Shown: positions 43,108-55,796 of the stretch, piece by piece | Layout of the letters: each line of letters starts with the position of its first letter | Numbering within the stretch: the first letter of the stretch is position 1 | Assembly (NCBI GenBank): GCA_024752435.1 | Contig: CP103025.1 | Span: forward strand, 62,001-126,000 | DNA length: 64,000 nt | Direction: 5' to 3' | Source: Allantophomopsis cytisporea | Taxonomy: Eukaryota > Ascomycota > Leotiomycetes > Phacidiales > Phacidiaceae | The notes under the pieces: generated by a model | What the model saw: only the letters and a program-made list of their open reading frames with translations | What the model was told of the DNA's origin: nothing | Databases searched by the model: none | Position numbers and translations under genes: made by a program

Positions 43108-46100
43108 TTAAGCGAAGCCGAAGTATTCACTGCCAGCTGTGATGGCGGTGAGAACCTGTTGTCTTAGAGCTTCGTAACTCTCGTACTCAGGAAGGTCGAG
43201 TTCTGCAAATAATCAGTTAGCAACAATTCAAAAGCGATGATGATAAGGGGGAACGGGGCACAAGACTGGGAACTTACGATTGAAACAAGTATGCGAGCTA
43301 GGCAATCTGTCCTTGCTTCCATAATCACGATGGATGTTGAATCGACTGAATCCATTCATACCCTCAAGCTCCTTGAATCCATTGAGAGGCACCTTGGAAG
43401 TACCAGTGACGAACTGGAGCAGTTTAGCGCGTTCCTCCTTATCGAAGGAGCGAACTGCACGCCAGAACCATTGGATCTGTGGGGAAGAGCCCGAGTAGTT
43501 GTGGTATTCGGTGTTGGATTTCCAGTCATCGACGTCGATTTCTGGGAGACCAGAGATGAGCAGTTCGAGCTCTTGCTCGTTGAAGATGGCTACGAGCTCT
43601 GCGGGGATGATCTCATGGAATCCCTTCAGGAACTCATCGAGCTGTTCTTGCACGGAGCCAGTGAGCTTGAATTCGACCATGAGGCGAACATATTCGTGCT
43701 TGTTCTCCTCTGTGACAGGCTGGTTACGGCCATCAGGGATGAGGTCAATAGTCTCGACAGCACCAAACTTGTCGTTGTCAACAGAGAAAGTCTCAGTGAT
43801 AATATCGGTGATATCATTCTCCAGCATCCAGATAAGAGACTTGTAGTAGTCCGGATCCAGAGACTCCATATCCTTGACAGAGACGGACTTGCCGAGGATA
43901 CGCTTGTAGACAGCTCTACTGAAATGACAGTCCAGAACACGACCCTCGTAGAGAGCCTTTCCAATAATACGACCAATGAACTTGAAGAACATCAAATGCT
44001 CAGGATTGATGCCACTGGAGATGTTGGGGTGGAACGTAGTTCTGTCAGAAGAGACTGGAATGAAGAGTGCATAGCCAGGATCGAACATCTGTCGGGAAAG
44101 GACCTGAAACCATTCGCGAGTGACACCACCAGCATCGACACCTTCTTCGCCGTGGAAGCGGATGCTGAGCTTACCGAACTTCATCTCATCACCACTCTTG
44201 AAGTAAAGAGACTTGAAAGAATCAAGGAAGACCTGGTCACGACGGACTTGGATCTGAAGAGGAGCAAATGATTGTCTAGTCTGGGTTCGGTTGTGGATGC
44301 TTCTGGTGAAGTAATTGCGCTTGTTGTCGAATTCCAAGACCTTAGGATTCTTCACGAGCAGAGAGAACGTTCCACTCATAAGCTTCGGTGTGTGACGAAC
44401 CAAATCATTGAGAATCTTGCGGTGCTCCTCGGTAAAGGTGAAGAAAAGACTCTCCATGCGGGAATCTGGGGGTGGACTTGTGAGAGCCATGTCCTTGCCA
44501 GCCTGCGATCTCGAGATTGGCTGATCCTTGAGAGTGGTGTTCTTACAAACGACCATCAAGGACTCGATCAAAGGCAAAAGAATGGTAGCAACGTTGAGCA
44601 TATGCTCACGCTGTCTAATGGCACTGAGACAAGCGCTAAGCTTCTCCCACATTGGCCCGAATGTCGAGTTCTCGTACAAGGAAGCAAGCAGATCTTGCTT
44701 CTCGACTTGCGAGGCGGCAGCCTCGTCCTTCTTCTCGTCCTTCTTGTTGGCCTTAGGATCGAAGAGATGGTCAAGGGCAGTGAGTACACGCAACAATTTA
44801 TTCTGATCAGATCCGCCTGGAGAGAACTTGGCCAAAGCAACACCCTGGATCTCTGTGCCGCTAGTCGCCTTCTGGATTTGTGGAAGCAGTTCTTGCAGGT
44901 CGACAAGGATGACCTCGCCCAAGCTCTGGGCCTTATGAATGAGTTCGCGACCAAAGACTTCCTTCGCACCAGGAATGGCCGAAAGATTCTTGATTGTAGA
45001 GATAGTCTCGCGGAAGGTCTTCGAACTGCACTCCCGAGCCACAAATATATTGATGACAAGCTTGAGGTTGTGTTCTGGAATCGAAGGCGGCACGAACGGC
45101 TTAATCTTCTTGGCGGCCTCCTTCTCTTTGGCTTCGGTTTCTGGCTTATCCTTGGTGGCCTCAGAACCCTCTGCTGGAGCACCCTCTGCCTCGTTGGTCT
45201 CACCAGCAGCAGGAGCTTCAGCTTCCTTCTCAGCAGCCTTCTTAGCTTCGGCTTCAGCAGCCTCCTTTTGCCTACGCTCCAAGGTCTGCAATGGCGCGGT
45301 GATGCGGCTGAGGAGATCTGACAGAGACTCCATAACAGCTGAGCTCTCCATGATCAAGTTGCGGTCCAGGAGAGAAAGCAAAGAATTGATGGCATACTTG
45401 GAGGCCTTGCTGGCCTTGTTCTTGCCCTTCAAGCTCAAACTTCTCTTCAAAGTCGTGGTAGATTCATGTTCAGTCAAGAAGAATGATGGAACGTGTTGGT
45501 TGACTTGAGACAGGTAATTTAGGGCATACAAGCACTGCTGGACGACCATCAATGGAGAAATTTCAGAAGTGCCTTGGACCACTGTGCTCATGCCAGTATT
45601 AGTGCGCTTCAATGACTGTGGAGTCTTGGCTTCCTTTGGCTGCTTAGCACGCAAGGAAAGGGCTGCAAAGCTTCGCTCAACAGCAGACATATCGGCACTG
45701 CCATCCTGAAGAACTGATAGAAGGGTACTAATGACCTCAGCACGGTTGTGACGGTTCTCGGCGACGTTTTGAAGCACAGCACAGAGAGTGCTTCGAAGGC
45801 TTCCTTGTTGAGTGACGAACATCAAGCGGAGAAGGGTAGCGACTCCAGGCTTATCAAGCATTTGCACAATCGTTCGTCTTCGTGCACCCTCGCCAGATAC
45901 AGGCTCTGGAATGTCGCCAGGTCTTAACCGACGTGCTCGCTGGAAAGCGCCTCCAATACCCTCAGGTGCTTCACGGCCGTGTTCGCGGGCGAGTTCACGA
46001 GCCTGTCTGGCCAACTCGGGCGGCAACAAGTTGATCATTTCATCATCTTGTTCCAAGAGAACTTGTTGTCGGAGCGCTGGAGACAATGTAGCAAGGATGC

Positions 46101-49100
46101 TTGCAGCATCCATGTCTGCGGGAATGTTTCCAAGGCCAGCAGGAACACCGAGACCAGCACTGGCAGCTGGCTGTTGGCGTCTAGCCTCTTCACGCTCGCG
46201 TCTTCTTCGGTCCTGTCTCTCCTGCTGAATAATCTCATCGCGGATGTCTTCTGGTAGAGCATCAAGGAAGTCTTGATCAATGTCCGAAGGCTGTGCACCA
46301 GTGGCAGCAGCTTGAGATCGTCGCTCTGCAACTGCTGACATGATGACCTCTTCGCGTATTTCCTCAGGAAGCTCGGCCAAGAACTCGGCATCAATACCGA
46401 GATCTGTGATATCGTATGGTTGACCACGAATGGTTGTAGTGACGCGGGGACGGTCGGCAGCTTCAGCCTCCTCGTTGTCCTCTGTACCTTCAGTAGGCTC
46501 AACACCCTCCATTGCATCTGTAGTAGATGCAGCTTCAGTCTCAGCTTCTGGGCCGTTACCACTCGCGGCAGCGGCTTCGGCAGCCAAACGTCTCTCTTCA
46601 GCCTCACGTGCCTCTCGTTCTTCCTCTTCCTTCTTCTTCTTCGCAGCCTCTTCCTCTGCCTTCTTCTTTTCTTCGGCGGCAGCCTTCTTAGTATCTTCCT
46701 CAAGCTTACGAAGTCTCTCCTCTGTAGCTGCCTTGGCAATCTTTTCGGCCTCACGAGCACTTGGTATTAGAACGTACATAAGCTCATTAAGGATTCGAGC
46801 GGATTTGTCAACGTGCGAGGGGCCAAACAAGATTCTAGCCTCATCAGTCCATCTGGTGCTTGTCGATTGTGGGCTGAAGTATTGAGAGCGTGATTCAGTG
46901 GGTGGCTGATCCAGACGAGCAGCGTATCTCGATCCACGGCTGCCAAACATTGCTTGAAGATCGCGTGCCATGTCGCCTGGGCGGGCGCCTCCAGCAACCT
47001 GGAAATGTAGATGTCCGTGGCGAGCAAGTGATCCAGGAAGATGAGTGTTGAAAATCTCATTCAGCAAAGCCGCTGGACCTTCACCGAAGGGTGCCAGGCT
47101 ACCACCGAATCCAGGATCGAGCATACCGTTTGCGCCTCCAATTCTCGTAATCCAGTGTCCCATGGCAGCTGGTTGGTTGTCTCTGGCCAAGTTGTTGGTT
47201 CCAGTTCGTTGGAGGAGAGGGTTGGTGCCATCGTCCGTGCCGCGTGGGGTAGAGCCTGGTCTGTGAGAACGGTAAAGCCCCCTACTATATTCGGGTGCTG
47301 CAATTTGGTCAGAAATGTTACTAGATAGAGATTGCATGGATAAATTGCGGGATAAATGAAAATTGTGGGTGCCATTTGGGCCTCGGGGAGGTCTTATCGT
47401 AGGAACACGAGCGGGAACGCGAACAAAATCAGAATCAGAATCAGAATTAGTCGTACCATTGAGCGGATCGTGACGTCCATCAGGACGCCCAACGAAGACG
47501 GGAAAGCCACTTGGCAGACCGCGTGGGCGGTGACCTCGAGTAATAACCATAGGTGCTTCCATAGGATCGTCCCAGCCAAACATGGTAGGTGGAACTGGAC
47601 CTCCAGCCACTGAGATATTAGCAGATAGAAATGTGTGCGGTGCACAGGTAATACGTACTTGGATAATCCCGGGCCATTATGCCGTCCAACATACTCTGCT
47701 CTTCGTCATCTTCATCATCCTCTTCCTCTTCTTCTTCTATGCCAGTTAGTAGATTAAAAATCATCGGGCCTTTCGAATGGAACATACCTATCTCATCCAT
47801 GCCATCATCCAAGTAACCATCGAAGTCGATCTCATCATCTTCCGGCTCGATATCTCCGTCTTCCATTCGTTGGAGCATCTCAACAGCAGTTTGATGATCA
47901 TCGCCAGCCAATGCCCGTACCAATGGACCAAGACGGTCATTAGCACTCATATGGTCCATACCATGCTCTTCTTCTTCCTCGTCAGCAGCTTGGCCCTCAT
48001 AATCTTCCTCCTCATCTTCACTCTCCCACATATCCTCATCATCGTCTTCGTGATCGTGATCATGGTCGTGTTCGTCAATGATTTCTACCTCAACATCTTC
48101 ATCCATGTCGTCGGAGTCTTCATCTTCATCGGAACCGCTACTATCGTCCTCATTAGAATCATCGTCATCGTCCATGATGACTTCAACATCAACACCATGA
48201 TCACCAGAAAGACCTTCGATAGGACCCATTCCTTCAATATCCTCATCTTCATCACTGATATTATCCTCCTCATCCGGTTCTTCTTCATACTCCATTTCCT
48301 CTTCATCATACTCTCCTTCATACATCTCCTCATCATCGTCTTCCGAGCCGGAAGAAGAATCGTCATCTCTACCAGGCTCAAACATACCAAGAGTCGAGTT
48401 TCGGAACAAATCTGGTGTCTCCTCACGCTCCTCATCGAGGTCTGACATGGAACTGGCAACAGAAATCTCATCCTCTTCGCCCTGTTCTATACCAGGAACC
48501 ACATTGTATGATTCGCTGAGATCAATAACAGTTTGCGTAAGGGACTTGAGTGGCTTCAAGATATATTTGACGGCACGCTTGGCGCCAGGGAAGTTCAAGT
48601 CAATATCGGCGATGGAACTTGTGAGGACGCTAATGAATCCCTTTTCAAACATGACGCGCTTAAGCTGGTATTGGGATCTCTGGGCTACAGCTGGGTCGGT
48701 ACCACCAGCATAGCTGTCTTTGCCAGACATGATGTGAGACATGAGCTCTGCAAGGGCAAGCATCCTAGAATATTTGATATCAAGGGGCTCCGTAGAGATG
48801 ATAGCCTCCTTATAGGCCTTGAGAATATTCTCGAGAACAAATCGTCGCACGAACAGCAAGTCGGGTTCATCCTCGCCATCAGATGGCTCGCGGTGACGGT
48901 CCATGATCTGCTCTCCAGTCTTGCTAAGCAAAGCAGTGATTAACGAGTCCGCATAGCCAGAGGTTGCTTGCTTCTTTCGGAGTGCCGTCGTGTCTGCATG
49001 CTCCAAGGTACCGAGTGGGATGAGGTCAAATAACAGGTAGTTGACAACACTGGTTCGTGGTTTCGATGGGGTCATCGACTGGGGCGGAGCGCTTCGCTTG

Positions 49101-52100
49101 AAGTTAATAAACTCGATCTTAGTTCTGTTGTAACAAGAGAGGAGTTCTGTAAGACACTGGAGGAGGAAGCATCGATAAATGTAAATTGGGTGCTCTTCAG
49201 CCTTGATGGGTTCGAGCTTAGCAGGCTTCTTCGTATCCTTGACTTCTGGTGCTGGTGCAGGTGCAGGTGCCGGTTCTGGTGCGACGGTGTCTGTTGAAGT
49301 AGCTTCGGTCATCGTGGCATCTCCAGAGCCAGATGCTTCCTTAGCAGCGGTGGAGGTCGAGGGTGGAGCAGCTTCCTTGTCTTCGACATCTCTGTAGTTA
49401 AGAAGCTCACAGAGAAGGAAGTGGATAACTCCATCGGGGCTCTCAACAACTGGAACCTTGAGCTCAGAGTGTGGCTTTGGCTTCTCTTCTGCAGGTTCAC
49501 CGCCCTCCGTTGATGGCTTGACATCTTGGATTGACAAGTCCTCGGTCGCCTGTACAGTTGGGGTCACACTGTCCTCCGGACTCTTGCGGCCAGATGTTCG
49601 TGCATAAGGCTCTTTGAGTACAAGGTGTTGGCGGAGTGGTGAGTCAGCAGCGGTTGGGACCCACTTGTTCATCTTGATCATCTCATTGCTGACCTGCAAA
49701 AAGAGTTTTGGGGACCGAATGATAAGAGCCGACATCGAGCGAAGATAGGTCTGGACATCAATGTGTCGTTGCGACCGTGGAACTTCGAAGTGTGCCTTGA
49801 TCTCGGAGCGCATGATCTGCTTGATTGTCTCGTCGTCTTCGATGATGTGTCGAAGAATCAACATCAGTGGACCTTGCAACTTAGCAGTAGATGCGCCAGC
49901 AAGCTGTTTAGTCATGACAAATAGACGTTGCATGTTCTTCTTTTCCCCAATTGTCTGTGCAATCGATCTGTTTCTAGACAAAATGACCAAGATTCTCAGC
50001 ACTGCTAGTGCCAAGTCTTGATGCTTGCCAATGCGTGGAAGGATGTCAAGAATGAGCTCAAGCAATTGTGTCTTATCCTCATCAGAGACAGTCTGTTCGC
50101 TGGCCTTGAAGACGGGCTCAGAGATTTCAGCATTCTCGTCCCTTGGCGCAGTCCATTCACAAGCTTGTGGTTGGGCATCCTCACTCAACAAAGTCTCAAC
50201 AATGAGAAGAACATGTGCAATCCAAGGCGAAGATTCGTCACTGGTATGGCCTGGTGCCAACTTGACAAAAGACAAGAGAATTGGGAGATTCTCCTTTAAT
50301 TCATCCAATGTCTCCTTATAAAAGTCCTTATTCTGCAACATCAGAGCAAGAAGGTGAGCATATGCGGCAACCTTCTTACCAGATGGTCGAACATCCTCCT
50401 CCGTGCTGAAGGACATCAGAGCCTGAACCAAAGTGATTCCAACCTCCTTTCGCATGGCCTTTGGATCATTGGACTTGTTGACAACAGCCGTAATAAGATC
50501 CGCAATCTCAAATGTAACATTTCCATGAGCGTTGATAATATCCAAACTTCTTTCAATAAGCTTGTCACGAATAGCAGCACGTTCTTCATCAAGGTCTTCC
50601 AAAACAATAGGAGGCTGGGATGTAACAGTGACCATTGGTGTGCGAGACTCAGCGGACGGTGTACGTGGCGAGTCGGTATGATCGCGGGATAGCATGCCAG
50701 CCACTGTAGCATGATTTGTTTCAAGACCATTGGCATTAGCAATTGAATCAAGAAGTTCATTGAAGCCAGGGATTTCCCCAACTTCCTCATCAATGTCGTG
50801 ATCCCATCCACTACGAGGACGATGTGGGGGAGAAGGATCGGTTGACACCACTGCCCCACCGATTTGACTGTCAACAGCCATAGGGTCTGGGCCTGAGCTG
50901 GAAGGACGAGAGGATGATGATGGCCTAGATTGGCCTGCTTGATCCTCTATTGAGGGTTCATGAACGCCATCACGATCTTTTCTGTAGAAGAATCTACAAT
51001 ATTCCTTTGCGAAGGTGAGTGAATTGTTGCATCGCCAAAGGGCATCCTTTACGAGACTTGAGGGCCATTTCTCGACTAGCTGAGCATATGCATCCGATGA
51101 GATCTGGAACTTCTTGCTGGGTGGCGCAACGTGTTTAGGGATCTTATCCTGTCTTTTATGGGCCTCTCTCTCATTATCAGCCTCAGAGATGGTTCGAATA
51201 ATATCGATGAGGCGATTGCAGATGGTGCTGGAAGCCTTGTCTATGAAGTCTGATTCCCAAAGACGACGGATCGTTCGAAGGATGTTCATACGGATCTCAA
51301 CCAAGAACTGGTTTGAATTGAAGTAATCGGCCTTGTCCTTACCCTTCTCAGTACGGCTAACGATCGCCATTGTCTGACTGGCTTCAACAACATTTTTTCC
51401 AGTAGCAAGAACTTGGTATGTGTTGAGAATCATCTTGGTGCCAGTCTCTGCAAGGATCCACTTCAATGGTCGTTCGAGTGTAGGTGGCTCAGTCGCGACA
51501 TAGTCAGATTCGCGAATCTCCTTAGTGAGTACATCCAGAATCTGATTAAGGGTGTCGAACCCGCCCTGCTCCTTGAAAGCTTGCAAGACGATAGTAATTG
51601 ATTGTGAGGATCTCTCAGAGTGGCGAGAATCGTCAATGAGAATGTCGTTGATTGACTCAAGGCAGATGACCCAGTATGAAAATCGATCCTCATCAGAACT
51701 GAAGTTGTCGAACTTGAGCTGGCCTAGCATTGTTGCCGAAATATTCTCAGCGATCTTAAGGCAGCATTGTCTCTGGTATGGCTCGATAGCTCGCTTCACT
51801 ACCAATGCCTTGCCTAGTATCTGGAAAAATGGAGAAACAGCACGAGGCATCTTGGAAAAGAGATGGCGCAGAACCTGGAAATTCTTGAATTCTGGCGAAT
51901 CACGCTCATTCTGGCTAAGGGCTTTCTTTTCGGTGGACTTCTCCTTAGCGGCCTCTCCACTTGCAGACGCTGGAGCAGTGTCATCAGCGTTGGCGCCCTC
52001 GATTCGGTCAGGTTCATCATCGGCAGTGAGCGGGTCCACGGCTTGAATACCGAGGATATCATCAGCAACCCCGTTCCCAAAGCCAATGTCTTTAACGCGA

Positions 52101-55100
52101 GTAGCACTCTTCCAGCTATCAGGGATAGTTTTCTGTAGAACAATTTCTTCTCTGACCGATGCGCCCAACAACGGACCCAAAGACTTGACCAAACGAACAT
52201 AGTAATCACCCAGGTTGAGCTGTATGATGTTGTTAGACTGGCTGCGGTGGTTATAAGTTGGTGGCTGGAAGCATTGGAACAAAACATTTGTAAGAGACTG
52301 GACAGTGATCAATGCCTTGACCATGCTAGTACCGTGGGCCTTGCTCTCATTTCCAGTGCTGGAAGAATCAATGAACGAGGCGAAGTAAGCAGAGTCGCCA
52401 GTGTTGCTTGTGAATGGCTTCAAGACTTCCAAGGCACGCAATGATCTCTTCAGTAGTGAAGGATAGACGAGATGTGGCTTGTTCTCAGCAAGTAGTGAAA
52501 TTACAGCATTCAACGTGCGGCTGGCCCGTGAGTCTGCAAAATCGTGTGGAACGCTCTGGAGTTCCGCAAGGTCAAGCACATACTCAATTCCACCCTTCTC
52601 AGCAAATGCAACACGAACAGACTGGTTACTGAAGATCGTAGATAAGAATGTTGCGACTGCAGAGATGAATGGCGCAATTGATCCTCCAGGTCGATCAGGG
52701 TCCGGAGGTTGCTGGCCACTGAAAATTGTTGCAGCATCAGTCATTTCCACATCAGCATTCTCACCTCCTTTGCCAGATGTTAGGAGAGCACCATCAGCAA
52801 TTATCGAATTGCCTTCCTCATCTCGGGTCCAGAGCTTTGCACCAACATCATCCCGGGCTGACTTAGATTTGCAAACATGGCCAACTCGTGCAACCATATC
52901 CAATACGGCATGAATGATTGCAGTCTTAAGAGGTGGATGATGACGAACGAGCTCATCGAAGGTACCACCCAGATTTGCTGTCAACTCTGGGTCTGTCTCC
53001 ATAGCAAGGACATGCTTAGGATTTTCGAAGATCTCAAAGAAATGGCTCAGAGCGTTTGAGGCCTGGAACATCTTCATACCCGTGGTATTGAGACAGATAG
53101 CACCAAAGGCTTGAGGGACAATGTTGATGGTCTCTGATGTGGGCATGATACCGCTGGCCAACTCACCGGGTCTAGGTTCCTGGAGGAAACGCGAGACAGC
53201 CTCACTGGACTGTTCAAAGTCAACAGCCCAGCGGCTGAGTTGATCTCTAGCAAGTTGGGAGTGGCATACAATACCAGGATGTTCGTCATCTTCGGTTTCC
53301 TCAGGTAGGGGTGTAGGGATTTCTTGACCCGAAACAGCTTCTAGTAGGCCTTTACTAAGACCAGCTTCGGCAATAACAGCAAAACTGGTTGGTTCATTGT
53401 TGATAAAGTCATTGAGAATACTGACAGCATTGGTCCATACAGCGGATCCAAATACAGAGGCATTGGTAATGATCTGTCGGAGACTTGCGAGCAGTGGTGA
53501 TGAGTCAATTAGATTTCTTAAAAGACGGTCAAAGTTGCCACCGTAGCCACCGGCTGCGGACATCATGTGGTGGATGAATTTGAAGAGCCACTTGAGGGTC
53601 TGCTGCTTGTAGAATGGAAGATCATAATCAACGTTCGGTGAGCGAAGATCAGCGGATATACCCTTACCCTCCTTCGCAGCATCATAGCCCGAGGTGGTTT
53701 CGAATACGATAAGATTCGAAATGGCATCCAAGCCATCGGCATCCACCAGAGTCTGGAAGCCATCTCGAGAACTGTACATCAAGGAATCGAGGAAGGTGAG
53801 TACCTTAGGCTGTGTTCGTTCGGCGACATCAGTGCGTAAGTTTAGAACCTCAACAAGAATGCCGACAATTCCAGCAGTCACAAGATCCTGTCCTACACGG
53901 GGAATGCTGTTGACTTGTGTGAGCAAATCGAACAATGCTGCTCGCCACTCGTCTGCTTCGGTCATTTGATCACTGCCATCGTCTTTAGCCATTTCTGCCA
54001 CGGCCTTACGAACAACGTATAGCAGAATTCCATGGTTCACAGTGATGTTGAGAGCAGAACAGACATCTTGTGACTTTTGCGTATGATGGGCGAATGCTTC
54101 AAGAGTGACTAATGCTACAGTCTGTAGCGATCGAGGAACGCCAACTTGTCCTTCCGCTGGGGGATGGGCCATCTCCGCAAGTTGGTATACCAACTGAAGA
54201 CGACGGGGCTCATCAGCGTCTTGTTTGAGGACCTTTTCTTGAAAGACTGCTTCATGGTGAATGAATGACAAGTTAGTAATGGCCAGGAGGCGAATTGCCA
54301 AAATCTGTCTACGTGTTTCGAGCGATGTTGTCAACGCCTTGGCAACCCGAACCTTTGAAAGCAACTCATATCTCGACTCTTGGGGTACTGTAGGTAGGGT
54401 CTCCTTGAGTAACTGATGAATTGGCGTAGATGAAATTTGATCACTGGTCAATTCTATAACCTTAAGGTTTGAACCCTGGTTGTCATCCGCAGCAGATGGA
54501 GGAGATCGAATGGTACTTGGAGACTCCTCAGAGCTCTTCCCTGACTTTGAGGCACTTCCGTGACCAAGATTCGATGTTCTACGGACAGGAGTTGGGGTAG
54601 TTGGGGCAGCATGTGGGACGAAGGATGGAACTGGTGCAGCAGAAGCATCCGACGTGGACTCCTTCGTATAGTAAGAGAGTCGTACATTACCCCAATCATT
54701 CCAGTTCTCTTCCGGGGCTTTGCCGGCTGGAGAACCGCTTGGTGCTGGTGACTTGACGATGGCAGCAAGATCGTTCGCATGAACAGTCACAGTCGAGCTT
54801 CGGCTGGCAACTGGGATGTTGAAATATGTCTTATCCTTGCCCTTTGTTCCAGGTGTAGCTGGTGTGACCGGTGGGATTGTCTCACTCGAAGTTGTAGTTC
54901 TCGAAAATGGTAAAGCAAGCTGAAGAACGTGATCGAGATCGATACTGTAATGGTTCGCCAACACCGATCCGCTTGCATAGTGACGCGCTGACGATGGCAT
55001 GCGCTTGATGGAAGCAGCATATCTCTGTGCGAGCCGCGCACCTAGAAGCAATGTACACTCGATGAGCGAAAGAGATGTAGTATTCAGGATATGGTCAAGA

Positions 55101-55567
55101 TGTGCGCTGCTAGCATAGATGCTCCGGTTTCCGCAGTGGTTCAACAACATCCGTGAAAACAAGAGAATCGATTCCACCAATTCACGGTCTCCCTCAGGAC
55201 CAAAGCCCAATTCTTGTAGCTTTTGGTCGCTTTCTACCTCCCGCCGCAGTATCTCTGTTCCAAAGTCCCGAACTTGAGGTCCATCTTTGAGGCCGTATGT
55301 TGCGCAGAAATCTTCAAGTATCGAGTCGAATCGGTTGAGAACGGGAATCCAGTGATATACATCACCGCGTGGAAAAGGCCATCGTGATGGGAACTTCTGG
55401 AGTTGTTGGCGGAGTAGAGGTAATGGGATAGCAGTGGTCTTTTGAACATAGTCTCTGAGCCATGGGGACTACAAGCATGGAATTAGTTACGCTCTCCGAT
55501 TGCAAGCTTCATTGCTCACCTGAGAGTCCTTGTGCTTCGACTGCATTGTCTTGGTGATTTTCACCAT
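43108..55567 (-). CDS. Giant HECT E3 ubiquitin ligase, Tom1/HUWE1 type
   Basis: Exons on the minus strand are 55567-55520, 55468-47788, 47736-47659, 47609-43278 and 43202-43108, giving about 4,077 residues. The N terminus (SPWLRDYVQKTTAIPLPLLRQQ, then the Arm-like repeats usually called DUF908/DUF913) matches Tom1/Ptr1/HUWE1. A very acidic Asp/Glu region lies at about residues 2370-2560. Further on are a Lys/Glu/Ala-rich helix, ubiquitin-binding-like ELPEEIREEVIMSA and ALPEDIRDEII segments, and the HECT domain over the last 370 residues, with the catalytic Cys in SSHTCFNQLDLPEY (about C4044; the motif is completed by the last exon) and the terminal EYFGFA. Such ligases act in mRNA export, ribosomal-protein and histone turnover in nucleus and cytosol. 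The 51-nt intron 47737-47787 is stopless and 3n, with a TACTAAC branch site. The tiny intron 47610-47658 joins what otherwise looks like two separate genes. Confidence 0.93.
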
Positions 55568-55774
55568 GGTGGCGGTGGTTGCGGCAGAGCCGCAGTGACT
55601 TGGTTCGGTCCTCCTCCGCGATGTGCTTCTTCCGACTTAGATCACGAACACAACGATGTGAACATGTAACGTGATGGAAAGCCCCGATGGGAAGTATTCA
55701 GATGGGTTTCGAAGATGGGGCTGTATGTTTGCGAGTGGATCGATGCGCGGGATGTGAAAGGTTCGCTGATGATG

Positions 55775-55796
55775 CACACACACACACACACACACA
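55775..55796. repeat. (CA)n microsatellite
   Basis: Eleven CA units about 210 bp upstream of the HECT ligase start codon. Confidence 0.9.

Noticed and set aside
43237..45321. Two long plus-strand open frames (344 and 349 codons) in a row
   Set aside because: They lie wholly antisense to the HECT domain, whose motifs are unmistakable on the minus strand. Their Leu/Arg/Ser/Val composition is that of a shadow frame.
47777..48445. Plus-strand frame of 222 codons rich in Ile, Val, Phe and His, looking like a membrane protein
   Set aside because: It is the antisense of the Asp/Glu-rich stretch of the HECT ligase; GAT/GAA codons read backwards give ATC/TTC, so the hydrophobicity is an artefact.
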